Origin: Phycomyces nitens
Lineage: Eukaryota > Mucoromycota > Mucoromycetes > Mucorales > Phycomycetaceae
Assembly (NCBI GenBank): GCA_022702545.1
Contig: JAHRBC010000004.1
Location: forward strand, 1,798,001 to 1,862,000
DNA length: 64,000 bases
Reading direction: 5' to 3'
Part shown: positions 10,602 to 22,680 of the stretch, piece after piece
Position numbering within the stretch: the first letter of the stretch is position 1
How the letters are laid out: the number at the start of each line of letters is the position of its first letter
The notes under the pieces: model-generated
Database searches by the model: none
Told to the model about the DNA's origin: nothing
The model's input: the letters and a program-made list of their open reading frames with translations, nothing else
Made by a program: the position numbers and the translations under genes

Positions 10602-13600
10602 ATGTCCGCTCAAATCCACGGATCCCTTGTCTTACCAGCCAACTCACTCCTTTTAGCAGATGAACAAATAACACCTGGAAGCACTGGCTATAATGATGTA
10701 GATAGCAGAATCAAATCAGAATTAAACTGGTCTCAACTTGTCCATGCAGAAATCATTGGTATGGATTATCTGTAACCCCATTTCATCCTCTTGGCTCATT
10801 TACCTTGCTTGCAGCTGTAACAACGGCTATGCGTAAGAATGCACGATGGTCTGGAATGGCTGTCAATGGTCTAAACATGGGCAATCTTGGGCAGCGGATG
10901 GGATTGCGTACCCCTAGATTCGCAAAAGAGAATCATGCACAGAATGAAGTAAATATGAAGAGCCAAGTCCAGACAACGTTTGCTCATCTTGTACACCTTA
11001 GGAAAATCCTCTCATGTTGGGATTCAAGAGACTAAAAGAAGCCATTGAAAAATTTGATGGTATTTATCCTTGGGCCAGAGATAGATACTTGTCTTGATAG
11101 TCTTGTTAATTAAAACATCTCATTCTTGTTCTGCTTCTCTCAAGACGTTAGAGACATGGATACATTGACACTTGTAACCCCATTCCTCGACGTTGTTCGA
11201 TCGGGAAATACCACTGGATCAATTGCTGGCACTGCTCTTGGAAGCATAGAGAAATTCTTACATTATGGAATTATTGGTAAGTAACCGATGTTTTCCTTAC
11301 AGGATCTGTGCCACATGTTCCTAAACAAAGATCCACAACAGGTCTCCAGTCTCCTAACATTGGCACTGCAATGAATGCTCTGGCAAAAGCTGCTACTCGA
11401 TGCAAGTTTGAGGCTTCGGATGCTGCGTCAGACGAATTGGTCCTTTTGAAGATGCTTCAATTGCTTCAGATTATTCTAACAAGTGAATGTGGACAAGTGT
11501 TGAGTGATGAGGCCGTGTGTGAAATGATGGAAACTGGTCTCAGCATGTGCTGTCAGATGAGATTGAGTGGTATGTACTATATATCAAGGCCCTTTCAAAG
11601 CTTTATAATTGATCCATCTCTATAGAAATGCTGCGAAGATCTGCTGAGCATGTCATGATTAATATTATAGTGGCCATGTTTGAAAGGTAATATAGAAAGA
11701 GAGGTGTACAGTATATCTAACCATATAATAGATTAAAGGTACTTGAAGACGAATGGCAGTTTGTGGATCTGCAGACAGAGATAAACGAAGACGAAAAGGA
11801 ATCATCTTCAAATGCTCCCCACATGAAGACACCACGACCTACATTCTCACCTGTATCTAAATCCGAAGACTCTCAAAAGGTCAAGGAAGATTCTAATACA
11901 GAATCTTCAGATGCAGATCAATCCTTGTCTGAAAAAACAGAAGAGGAAACACTGGCAGAAGTCCCTCAAGACTCGGCAGCAACCGAAGTTTCTGAGAAAG
12001 CAAAAGATGAAGAAGAGAGCCTGGAAGCACAGAAATGTAAGTCGACAAGGATTGTAAATGTTTTAAAATATCTTGCAAACCAACTCACAAAATATAATAC
12101 TATTAGCAAGAGCCTATGGTCTTCCATCTATTCGAGAATTACTTCGTGTATTGATATCCTTGCTTAACCCACACGAACACACCCACACTGATTCTATGCG
12201 AATGATGGCACTTAGCATTCTAAATGTTGCCTTTGAAGTTGGAGGAAGAAGTATAAGTCGCTTTGAAACATTAAGAAGTCTTGTAATGGATGAATTCTGC
12301 AAATATCTTTTCCAAGTAAGTTGCTCATTTTCTGCCCAACATAAGATCTGGTTTCTTATTATATGCACTTATTTAAACCAAAGCTCGCGAAAACAAACTC
12401 TATACAACTTCTTGCTTCTACACTACGTGTTATATCGACCGTTTTTGATACCATGCGCCCTCACCTTAAACTTCAACATGAACTCTTCTTGTTCTTCTTG
12501 ATCGAACGTCTATCACCACCACCTGGTGCCGGAAACAGGACAATCGTAGCTGATGTGGATGACAATGGAAATGTTGGGTTTATTCCAATCAGCAGAGACC
12601 ACTCTCTAGAAACTCGTGGTGCAGGTCATGTTGAGATCCGAAGCGCATCACCAAACATGTTCTTGGGAAGAACCAATGACTATCCAAAACCTGCCAAGGG
12701 ATATCAACAGGATAATATGACTGTATCTGGTGAGGCCCGCGACCTCTTATTGGAATGTCTTGTCCAATGTTCAAGGACACCAACCTTTCTGATTGACATT
12801 TGGTACAATTACGATTGCGACATATCCTGTGGAGATTTATTTGAAGAACTGGTCCAATTCTTGAGCAAGGTAAATGGTTTCCAAAACAATACAAAGAGGA
12901 TGAGATCAAAGTAGTATGAGCATTTATTCTAATACATCTCAAAAGAACTCTTTTCCAGATCCTCAGAACTATTCGCTGACAGGTTTCCACATCACTTGTT
13001 TCGATACACTTTTAGGCTTTATCAAACAAATGGTGAAGCGTCTAAATGATGAAGTACGTTGAATTATTGGGTTTTTGAGAAAATGCTGATTTTATTCATC
13101 AACCTATAACTTACATGGGATCCTTAGGTGTATAGTGATGTCGAAGAAGATAATGTAAGTTCCCCATGGTAATATACTGACTTTGTCTGACCAATTATTA
13201 TTTTTATTAGGAGCTTATACCTGTAGATGAACTTTTAAGACGAAAGGCAAGAAAGAAGATGATCTTGAGCGGTGCTGCTTTGTTCAACGAGAGTCCTAAA
13301 AAAGGCATACAATACCTCACAGGTAAAAGGACAGCAAAGATCCTGGAGATCTTGTCATATATACTTTAATTTGGCTAATGGCATTATAAACTCTATAGAA
13401 AATGGTATAATCGAGGCTGACAAGAACAATGATACCAAGGAAAGCTTGGCTTACTTTTTGAGATCCACACAACAGTTGAATAAGAAGAGTCTAGGAGAGT
13501 ATCTTGGAAAACCCGACAATTTTGAGTTGCTTCAAGTATTTATGCGCCAATTTGATTTCAAAGGAGTAGGTCACTATGCTTGATTTAAATGGTACATGGT

Positions 13601-15709
13601 TTATTAATTATCTAAAATATAGAAACGCATGGATGAAGCACTTCGAATCGTCCTCGAGACATTCAGACTTCCTGGAGAATCTCAACAAATCATGCGAGTC
13701 TCTGACACATTTGCAGACGTATTCTTTGAGCAGAAACCACCCCAGATTGCAGACAATCTGGCTGCTCAGATTCTTGCCTACTCTATTATTATGCTCAACA
13801 CTGATCAATATAATCCTCAAGTTCGAGTAAGTCATCGTGTATCATCTGGATACACGTATTCTAATTACTGAGGACTTTTAGGGACGAATGACACTACAAG
13901 AATACATGCGAAATCTACGAGAAGTAAATGCAGGCCAAGACTTTTCTAAAGAGTACCTGGTGTGTAATCGTATTTGGGGTTTTCTCATGGTTTATGGCTT
14001 GATACTTATAAACATGACCAACTATGTAGAAAGATATTTATGACGCCATTCGTCAAAATGAAATTGTCATGCCAGAAGAGCATGAAGGTCGTCTAGGATT
14101 CAACTATGCATGGAAACAGCTTTTACATAGAGCAAACTTGGCTGCTCCATTCACATCCTGCGATACTCCTGCCTATGACAAGGCTATGTTTGAACAGACT
14201 TGGAAACCTATCGTGGCATCAATTTCATATGGTAAGAGCAAATGAAGACACTAGGTTGCAAGACTAATAACAAATGTGTAATGGAAATACAGCTTTCGGT
14301 ACTGCTCAAGATGACACTACCCTTGAAAAGGCCATTGAAGGATTTCACCATTGCTCCCTGCTTGCTTCCAAATTTGGATTGCACAATGTTGTTGACAGCA
14401 TCGTTTCAAACCTTGCAATGATGTCAGAGCTCTTGACAAAGACAGACAGCTATGATTCTTTGCCTGATCCTATTGTTGAGGTGGCTGGTCGAAAATATGT
14501 TGTTAGTCGGTTGGCCATTCGATTGGGACAGAATTACAGAGGTCAATTGGCTGCTGTTACAATGTTTACTATTGTTAACAAACACAGCAACTCTTTGAGA
14601 GGATCCTGGGCAAAGGTAAATAGTTGTATCTATAGACATACGAGCCAACAGTCTGACTAGATTGTGTTGTAGATTCTACAAATCATTCGCAACCTTTTTG
14701 TCAATTCAATGTTGCCTGATTCCATGCTTCAAGTGGAAGACTTTTTGTCTGGTACAATTAGTATCCCTCTGAAACCCAAGAGCCCAGTCCCATCAAAACA
14801 GCCTAACCGAAGGGACGGATCTCTTTTGTCGACCTTGTCATCATACCTATTGTCTCCATACTCTAGTGACGAATCTTACAGATCTGATCCAACAGAAGAA
14901 GAGGTTGAAGCTGCAATGGCTGCAATGCTTTGCGTCACTGCCTTTAAATTAGAACAGCTTTTTACGGACATTAGGTAAGATGAAAAGAAAAGCCAAAGGG
15001 GTTTTGCTAACTGGGTTATTGTATTTGATTAGTAATTTGGAAACGGAGCCAATGATCTGTCTTATGGAAGCTATGAAGACAGTTGGATATGATAGCAAGG
15101 CAATTGAAAGCACCACGACTCCTATTCCCTATGATCCTGCTACAGTTTTGTTCCTTGAGTTTATGGTTACAATTGCAGTCAGAAACACAGAAAGGATTGA
15201 TATACTGTGGTAAAGTATTTCATACATAATAGGATTCCTTGATACTCATGTGTTTCTATTTCAATTAGGCCATATGCTACAGAATATGCATTTGGAATTC
15301 TGGACTACGCTGAAAGACAGAGTGTACTGGTTGTAGAGCGGACAGTGGTTGGACTTTTGAGACTCTGTATTCACATTGCTGCCAAGGTACATGCGATTAT
15401 AATCTACAGCTATTCTATGAGTTGGTTTGTATGACCAGTATACTGAATTTTCTTTTCTCTTAGGACAACACACAAGAGGAAATTCTCAAGTGCCTGAATC
15501 TTTTGAGGGATTTCCCACCCACTGTAATGCAAGCAGTAGCTGAACAGATGATGGCAGGAATATACAACCTGTCTTCTGCAAACTCTGAAAATTTAAAGTA
15601 AGTTTCAATACCAAATTTCATAAACTCGTCAACTCATCTTCTCAACAGCAACTCTGATTTCCTGAATACGATCCTTGAAATAAAGCAAAAGGTTGCAAGC
15701 GCAATGTAG
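10602..15709 (+). CDS. GBF1/Gea-type ARF guanine-nucleotide exchange factor, C-terminally short
   Basis: Twenty-two exons reconstructed with continuous frame: 10602-10758, 10815-10948, 11002-11059, 11145-11276, 11303-11569, 11626-11686, 11732-12036, 12107-12315, 12384-12869, 12946-13053, 13128-13154, 13211-13322, 13399-13565, 13623-13826, 13882-13959, 14030-14231, 14293-14615, 14673-14974, 15033-15209, 15269-15386, 15464-15597, 15649-15709; 1273 residues. Order: DCB domain, HUS domain (ends near RTPTFLIDIWYNYDCD), Sec7 domain (catalytic region FRLPGESQQIMR and AYSIIMLNTDQYN, with the conserved Glu), then HDS1 and HDS2 (VVERTVVGLLRL). Activates ARF GTPases for COPI coat formation at the cis-Golgi. 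Gea1/2 and GBF1 are about 1400-1860 residues; this one ends at KQKVASAM, where HDS3 should begin. Intron 4 (11277-11302) is only 26 nt. Confidence 0.92.
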
Positions 15710-16079
15710 AATGATAGGTTTCTTTAAGAGACTCCAAGATATCCAAATATCTCAAATAAACAAGATTACACCAGGATTTATATTCATTATTGTCTTGACA
15801 TGAGACACTTTATTAAATAGTCCTACAGGCTTAAAGCACAAGGGAAAAGTAGGAAAGACATATATTAATGACCAGAACAAGGATCACTATTAGCCATCTT
15901 TGAATGCATAAATCCCAAAAGCTCATTTTATTGAGTAGTTTGGAAATCCAGAAGCCGGGGGGTGTCAATGCAGATTTCACGATCCACAAATGTGTAGCCT
16001 TTTTAGTATAAACTCCAACACAAAAAGTCTTTGCAACACATAAAATTGACGCACTTTGTTTTTGCATTTAATATTAAAA
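15710..16079. other. Intergenic, GBF1 3' flank
   Basis: AT-rich, with AATAAA-like sequence near 15754 suitable for the upstream gene's 3' end. I found no continuation of the GBF1 reading frame (HDS3) here. A TGTCAATGCA motif near 15966 could be a remnant of the left end of the Tc1-like relic that follows. Confidence 0.5.
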
Positions 16080-17235
16080 CCACATTAACAAAATCTTTGT
16101 ATCAGCTAAAAACAAAAAGACTTAAAAAGACTGTACCTTGGCAGGAGTTGTCAGAGTTGCTTTGTAGGAAAATTGTTTTCCTTCAAAAGAATAGACATTC
16201 CTCAGGAGATAGAGTCGTTATGGATATCCCTCAATTGACAATGACCATAATTAAACGTTGGTAAAAAAAACTGGTTCAATCTTACCAGAACACAAGTCAG
16301 GATAATATAAGAAACTCGGTACTACTGACAATACTACCCTTTGCTCGAATATGAGGAATCATCTTTTTTAAAAGACTATCGATGTCACTAGAAATGTTTA
16401 TTACTTACTGGTGCATTTGTATGTAGATGATTAGCAACCATTTTTTTCAAGTTTATTTGCTCATTATATCACAGTATCTATGTCAAGATTGATATCTTAA
16501 CAGAACTAGAATTGGATTTGTTGTACGATTGAGGACTGATGAAGGGTTGTATGATCAGATGAGTTCAGGTTTATGATAGATTATAATGATTCAGAGCCAT
16601 CTGCACTATATGTTCTTAAAAAACGCTTCTAGGATAAACATGTGCTTTAAATTGAAAGGATTGGAAAATATTCAGTGATGATGTGTGGTTAATTGTGGGT
16701 TGGATGTTCGAATCTTTAACAGTACTTGTCTCGGTTAATCAAGTTGTGTATTTCAGTTGGTTGTCTCACAATTTTATCTCTTGGTAACAAATGTTGAACG
16801 ATAAATATGGTATTACTTTTATCTTTCAAGAAGACGGCATCAGCTATCATAATGGCTCATACACAACATGATGAAAGAATCATTGGCAAAGCAAGCACAT
16901 CTAGAACTGGCCCTCTCAGAACCCTGATTTAAATCCAATTGAGTATATCTGAAAGGCTATAAGAGGTCATAACGTATAGAAAAAGGTGTATAAACCATGC
17001 TAAACATCGCAAGACTTCCATTATCAAGAAGTGAGAGCATGTGGATCATGAATCTTGTACAAGGCTTGTGGCATATATGCCTGATATAATTAATGCTGTA
17101 ATTTCTGTTTATGATGGAAACACCCGATCTTATTCCCTAGCTATTTTTTATCTTCAAAAAATATACACTATTTATTATTGGAATATAAAGTCTCAAGTCT
17201 TTACATTAAATAGGTTAAAAATATTTGCTACATAA
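16080..17235 (+). mobile_element. Tc1/mariner transposon relic
   Basis: A heavily mutated transposase can be read in pieces on the plus strand. Near 16160-16264 is an HTH-like segment ending MDIPQLTMTIIKRW. Near 16825-16870 is FQEDGISYHNGS, the segment holding the second catalytic Asp in Tc1 proteins (FQQDNAxxH). Near 16910 is SQNPDLNPIEYI, the diagnostic Tc1 motif, followed by a stop. At 17041-17130 is CTRLVAYMPDIINAVISVYDGNT, matching the C-terminal LVxSMPRRIxAVIxAKGGNT region. Stops and frameshifts throughout make it inactive. The right end may be the ATGCATTGACTTTACAAAG region near 17266. It lies just downstream of the shortened GBF1-like gene. Confidence 0.75.
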
Positions 17236-18317
17236 GATAGGGAGGATAATTCCAAGGTCCAAAAATGCATTGACTTTACAAAGTCTCTTTTTCTGTGAGT
17301 GCATAGTTTTCTTTTATACACCATTTATGTTTTTTATGTAATCATTGTATCCATTTTTTACTACATATATTTCTACTAATATTTCTCGCATGTATATGTG
17401 TAAAAGGTTCGCCCCAATATACCTCTCCTTTCTTGGAAGTAAGACATGTTGTTTGGGTGAATCAATAAACTTTTGCCTCATACAAAAAAGGTCTCATCAA
17501 AAGTGTAAATATTCTCGTAAAAGGCAAGTTCACCAGAACATAGCTCACTAGATCTCTTGGGAAGCTGCTGGACCGATAAATATCATTGTATTGAAATGCA
17601 TCTACACTTGACATTAACAAGGTGTTTTAAAATTACTATAGGCTAAATTCATTCTTGTTGATCATATATATTCATTCCCATGTTATATTTTGCATTTGTC
17701 TCTTCTTGTGTAGTATAACAGTTCGTTAATTGTTAAAATTGTGTTTGCTGTGTTCGATGATTGTTTAATATATATTCTGAATATCTATTGTCAATATTTG
17801 AATAATGTATTTTACGGTTTTGAGCTTGTGTTAGAAAGTAGCTGGACTCAGATTGTTAGGAGCCTATTAAACAATGATATGGATTATACGAATAAAGCAT
17901 AATAGAAATATATACAAGGAAGACATTATTTCAAAAAAGTACGATTACAGACAGCCTAAATATGACTGTAAAGACGATCAAGAGTATGGTGAGTATGAGT
18001 TTCAGCCAATTATTTATTCCTGAGCATATTTATTAAAACCAGTATTTCAAACGCTACTCTTATCCGGAACTCTAAAGCAAGCAAAAAAAAACACATTACT
18101 GTATTCACATTTGAGTCTATTAGCCATGCCATATGAGGTATATGGTTTGTTAGTATCTTTTAAGGGAAATAAGAATACTGTGAGAGTGTTATTTATTGAA
18201 GAAAGAATACTATTATTCAAATTCCCTTGTAATTAAAGTCCCCGTCGTGTAATGGTTGGTTATCACTGTAGCAGTGTGAAGTGTATGAGTGCCTGGTGTG
18301 TAACTGTTCCTGAGATG
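17236..18317. other. AT-rich intergenic sequence
   Basis: No gene recognised. Stops are frequent in all frames. A stretch at about 18240-18272 (CCCGTCGTGTAATGGTTGG) resembles the 5' half of a tRNA with an A-box-like sequence, but no B box or acceptor-stem complement follows, so I do not call a tRNA. Confidence 0.5.
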
Positions 18318-19190
18318 TTAACTTTCCAGGGTCATTAGCAAGTAGTAACTGGAGATCGGTTGTGGAGTCTGTATTTCACTCAACTGTGGTGTGTATACCA
18401 CAATAGTATCCCTATCAGTAGGAACAGAAGGTGGGGGATGTGCTGGTATGGCAATGGTTACAAAAGCGCTGTCTGGGACATTTATGCCCCGGCTAGTATA
18501 AGAGTACTTACTGGACTTGGAAAATGTGCCAGTATGATCTACCATCTCGGTATCGATATCACCAGCTGCGAGCTTGCTGTATCCAAGCTTTCTTCTGCTC
18601 CTCTGTCATGCCCGTAGTGGCCTCGCCAACCTGAACGATTTTGGTGGTGGGTGACGTGGGGGAAGTCCCAGTGGGGAAGGGATCGTCTAGGATCTCCACA
18701 TCTTCATTATCCAGTGTGGAGTTTGTTGCTGTGGAGACAGCTGGTACATCTCGGGTGAGAGATGATGGCATTGATGGGTGATGCACAACGTGCAAGTTCT
18801 GCAGCGTCAATGTCCGCAGTACGTTTGGTGGTGAAAACTTCCTTTCGGGTAACAGTGGTAGGGTGTGTGGGACAAGTCAACTCTTCAATGAGATGACCGA
18901 AGTCTCCGCATCGATGACAGCGAGGTGTCAGAAGTGGTCATACTGGACAGACCAAGAAGACATACCCTTCCTGACACAGTACCGACAGTGAGGTAGCATA
19001 GCTTTGGAGCGAGCTAGGGTGAGGGCGTTAAATTCACTACCAAGGTGGATGCGGGGTCGAATCATACGGGGATTAGGGACGGCGGAGATGTTAAGAAAGA
19101 CAGCAGCTTGACCCCGAAAATGGTTAATTGTACCTACTCGTACAAAAAATAATCCCTCTTGAACAGATGCACGGGCCAGCCCATATTACC
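18318..19190 (-). pseudogene. Retroelement gag/ORF1-like relic with zinc knuckle
   Basis: On the minus strand from about 19190, a frame reads RASVQEGLFFVRVGTINHF and continues to a cysteine cluster (LPHCRYC). One frameshift later comes CHRCGDFGHLIEELTC, which fits a CX2CX4HX4C zinc knuckle. A further frame change is needed to reach the Ser/Thr-rich acidic segment at 18810-18559 (DVEILDDPFPTGTSP) and another for 18545-18318. This order (RNA-binding-like region, zinc knuckles, acidic tail) is common in fungal LINE ORF1 or gag proteins. No reverse transcriptase or LTR is visible nearby. At least two frameshifts make it non-functional. Confidence 0.5.
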
Positions 19191-20487
19191 TAAAAGATAA
19201 ACATAAACTAATCGCCGTTCAAAGATGTACTCTGTATTTAAAGTTATCACTAAACCGATAAAAACCAACCTTTAACATGCTGTCTAATGCTCTACTTCTT
19301 TACTTCCATTATTTTAAAAGCTTTGATCTTTAGAGTAATATACTTATTTTTGCCATGCCAAAATATATTCCCAGACCGGATCACGTCATCACCAAAATTC
19401 GTGGTGACCTCACACCTGCAAAATATTTGTCTATAAAGACAGGGGCTTTGGGCGCGTATTGTTGTTTCTGTTTCCTTACTTCTCTTTCTGTTACCATTTC
19501 TCTTTCTCAAGGACATGTCAAGGTAAGCAAATTTTCACTTCATCCACTCCTAGTTTCGTCAACTATGGCTCCGCCTTTATGACTGACGGACTTTTAATGA
19601 TGGATGGATGTGTTTTATGATGTTTTTGAACCATCAAACTAACGTGTCATTCAGATGTAGTGAACACATGATGGTGTCAAAAAAAATTTTCAAACCAAAA
19701 ACCGTCTACTCTACATGCTACTGGTGACCATTCAAATGACCTGTCAAAAAGTGCTAGCAAATGCGCGTTGTCTAATGACCATCCCAGTCAAACATGGAAA
19801 TGACCCTCATTTCACCCTCCTAGCTCATTCCCAAGCCTGACACGGTTGTCTCAATCCCTGGTAGCTGCTCCCATGTGGCTAACAACAAGACCGCTACTCT
19901 TTGTGATATTGTCTTCAGTAATCCACATATTGAGTAACAATTATACAAGCCAGCCGCAAGACTCATTCCTTATGGACCAAGGAAGTCGGAAATCCAGAAG
20001 CCAATAGTACAGATGAACAAACTCAAATAAAAAAATAAATCAAGCATACTCTACAAGCAGAGATTACCTTTAGTCCAAAAGTCCAAATTGATAGTCAAGC
20101 ATCTTCCATTCCGGAAAATATCTAAACCAAAGGATTTCATATTAAGGATAAGCAAGATATCCGCATGTGCCAAATGTCAACAGTAGTCCAGAAGATAGTT
20201 TTGACAGTCTTTCAATTGATCCACTCCTCATAAACACTGGAATATTCATGGCAATTCCCAGTATGTTGTTCTATCCATGGCTACTACCTTTCATGATCTC
20301 TTGATAAAAGCCAACCAAGAGTGTATTTTGTTTGGTAAGATAACCCTTGATTACAACTGCAAGTTTCCGTTGTCAACCGTTCGTACTATCGGCGGTCAAT
20401 TACAACTGAAATATGTTTGTTGGTTCCAATATGCTTATCACCAAATGACCAATAGAAAACCGAGGTGAACCTTCCATTCCGGACAAT
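19191..20487. other. Intergenic sequence before the tandem array
   Basis: About 1.3 kb without a recognisable gene. Short frames such as 19355-19582 (plus) match nothing I know. Base composition becomes less AT-rich towards the array at 20488. It could be part of a longer degraded repeat, but I see no terminal repeats. Confidence 0.45.
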
Positions 20488-22680
20488 GAATCACTCCATG
20501 GTCTGCTGGGCTACTCGGTCGAGGTGAGCATATTCCAATGGCCTGCTCCTAAACGTCAAGAGTTTCTGAGCTCCCATTCACGGCGGTCAAGGTTGGTCAT
20601 GATGCGTCTGTTGGTCCCGATATCCGCCTCTCTTTATCATACCAACTGTCTGGAATCCTGGTAGACTCAAGAACATGGATGTGATTCGGTTGTGCTGGTT
20701 TCCGTTGCCAGTGGGATAGGGTGGGCGACCGGTCAGTTTTTTGGCCGGTGAATCACTCCATGGTCTGCTGGGCTACTCGGTCGAGGTGAACATATTCCAA
20801 TGGCCTGCTCTTAGACGTCAAGAGTTTCTGAGCTCCCATTCACGGCGGTCAAGGCTGGTCATGATGCGCTCTGTTGGTCCCGATATCCGCCTCTCTTTAT
20901 CATACCAACTGTCTGGAATCCTGGTAGACTCAAGAACATGGATGTGATTCGGTTTGTGCTGGTTTCCGTTGCCAGTGGGATAGGGTGGGCGACCGGTCAG
21001 TTTTTTGGCCGGTGAATCACTCCATGGTCTGCTGGGCTACTCGGTCGAGGTGAACATATTCCAATGGCCTGCTCTAAAACGTCAAGAGTTTCTGAGCTCC
21101 CATTCACGGCGGTCAAGGCTGGTCATGATGCGCTCTGTTGGTTCCGATATCCGCCTCTCTTTATCACACCAACTGTCTGGAATCCCGGTGGACTCAAGAA
21201 CATGGATGTGATTCGGTTGTGCTGGTTTCCGTTGCCAGTGGGATAGGGTGGGCGACCGGTCAGTTTTTGGCCGGTGAATCACTCCATGGTCTGCTGGGCT
21301 ACTCGATCGAGGTGAACATATTCCAATGGCCTGCTCTAAAACGTCAAGAGTTTCTGAGCTCCCATTCATGTCGGTCAAGGCTGGTCATGATGCGTCTGTT
21401 GGTCCTGATATCCGCCTCTCTGTATCAAACCAACTGTCTGGAATTCCGGTGGACTCAAGAACATGGATGTGATTCGGTTTGTGCTGGTTTCCGTTGCCAG
21501 TGGGATAGGGTGGGCGACCGGTCAGTTTTTTGGCCGGTGAATCACTCCATGGTCTGCTGGGCTACTCGGTCGAGGTGAACATATTCCAATGGCCTGCTCT
21601 AAAACGTCAAGAGTTTCTGAGCTCCCATTCACGGCGGTCAAGGCTGGTCATGATGCGCTCTGTTGGTTCCGATATCCGCCTCTCTTTATCACACCAACTG
21701 TCTGGAATCCCGGTGGACTCAAGAACATGGATGTGATTCGGTTGTGCTGGTTTCCGTTGCCAGTGGGATAGGGTGGGCGACCGGTCAGTTTTTGGCCGGT
21801 GAATCACTCCATGGTCTGCTGGGCTACTCGATCGAGGTGAACATATTCCAATGGCCTGCTCTAAAACGTCAAGAGTTTCTGAGCTCCCATTCATGGCGGT
21901 CAAGGCTGGTCATGATGCGTCTGTTGGTCCTGATATCCGCCTCTCTGTATCAAACCAACTGTCTGGAATTCCGGTGGACTCAAGAACATGGATGTGATTC
22001 GGTTTGTGCTGGTTTCCGTTGCCAGTGGGATAGGGTGGGCGACCGGTCAGTTTTTTGGCCGGTGAATCACTCCATGGTCTGCTGGGCTACTCGGTCGAGG
22101 TGACCTTATTCCAATGGCCTGCTCTAAAACGTCAAGAGTTTCTGAGCTCCCATTCACGGCGGTCAAGGCTGGTCATGATGCGTCTGTTGGTTCCGATATC
22201 CGCCTCTCTTTATCACACCAACTGTCTGGAATCCTGGTAGACTCAAGAACATGGATGTGGTTCGGTTGTGCTGGTTTCCGTTGCCAGTGGGATAGGGTGG
22301 GCGACCGGTCAGTTTTTCGGCTGGTGAGTCACTCCATGGTCTGCTGGGCTACTCGATCGAGGTGAACATATTCCAATGGCCTGCTCTTAGACGTCAAGAG
22401 TTTCTGAGCTCCCATTCACGGCGGTCAAGGCTGGTCATGATGCGCTCTGTTGGTCCCGATATCCGCCTCTCTTTATCCCACCAACTGTCTGGAATCCTGG
22501 TGGACTCAAGAACATGGATGTGATTCGGTTGTACTGGTTTCCGTTGCCAGTGGGATAGGGTGGGCGACCGGTCGATTTTCGGCCGGTGAATGACACTCCA
22601 TACTCTTGATCCACTGGGCTACTCGGTCGGGGTGAACATATTTGAATGGCCTGCTCCTAAACGTCAAGATTTTCTAATCA
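20488..22680. repeat. Tandem array of 262-264 bp units (8 full copies plus a partial)
   Basis: Unit starts, marked by GAATCACTCCATGG or a close variant, are at 20488, 20750, 21014, 21276, 21539, 21801, 22064, 22326 and 22588; spacings are 262, 264, 262, 263, 262, 263, 262 and 262. The ninth copy is truncated near 22680. The units at 21014 and 21276 recur almost unchanged at 21539 and 21801 (offset 525 bp), which is a two-unit higher-order repeat. The array is clearly GC-richer than its AT-rich flanks. Unit length varies mod 3, so the reading frame is not kept between copies and the open stretches are unlikely to encode a repeat protein. Confidence 0.95.

Noticed and set aside
18240..18272. 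tRNA-like sequence CCCGTCGTGTAATGGTTGG
   Set aside because: Only an A-box-like half is present; no B box, anticodon stem or acceptor-stem partner follows.
15944..20003. Shared 15-mer GGAAATCCAGAAGCC at about 15944 and 19988
   Set aside because: A single short match is expected by chance in 64 kb of biased composition; flanks do not align.
20741..22365. Many 60-146 codon open frames on both strands inside the tandem array, nearly identical to each other
   Set aside because: They arise from the repeated DNA. Unit length is 262-264 bp, so no frame persists across copies, and none starts in a gene-like context.
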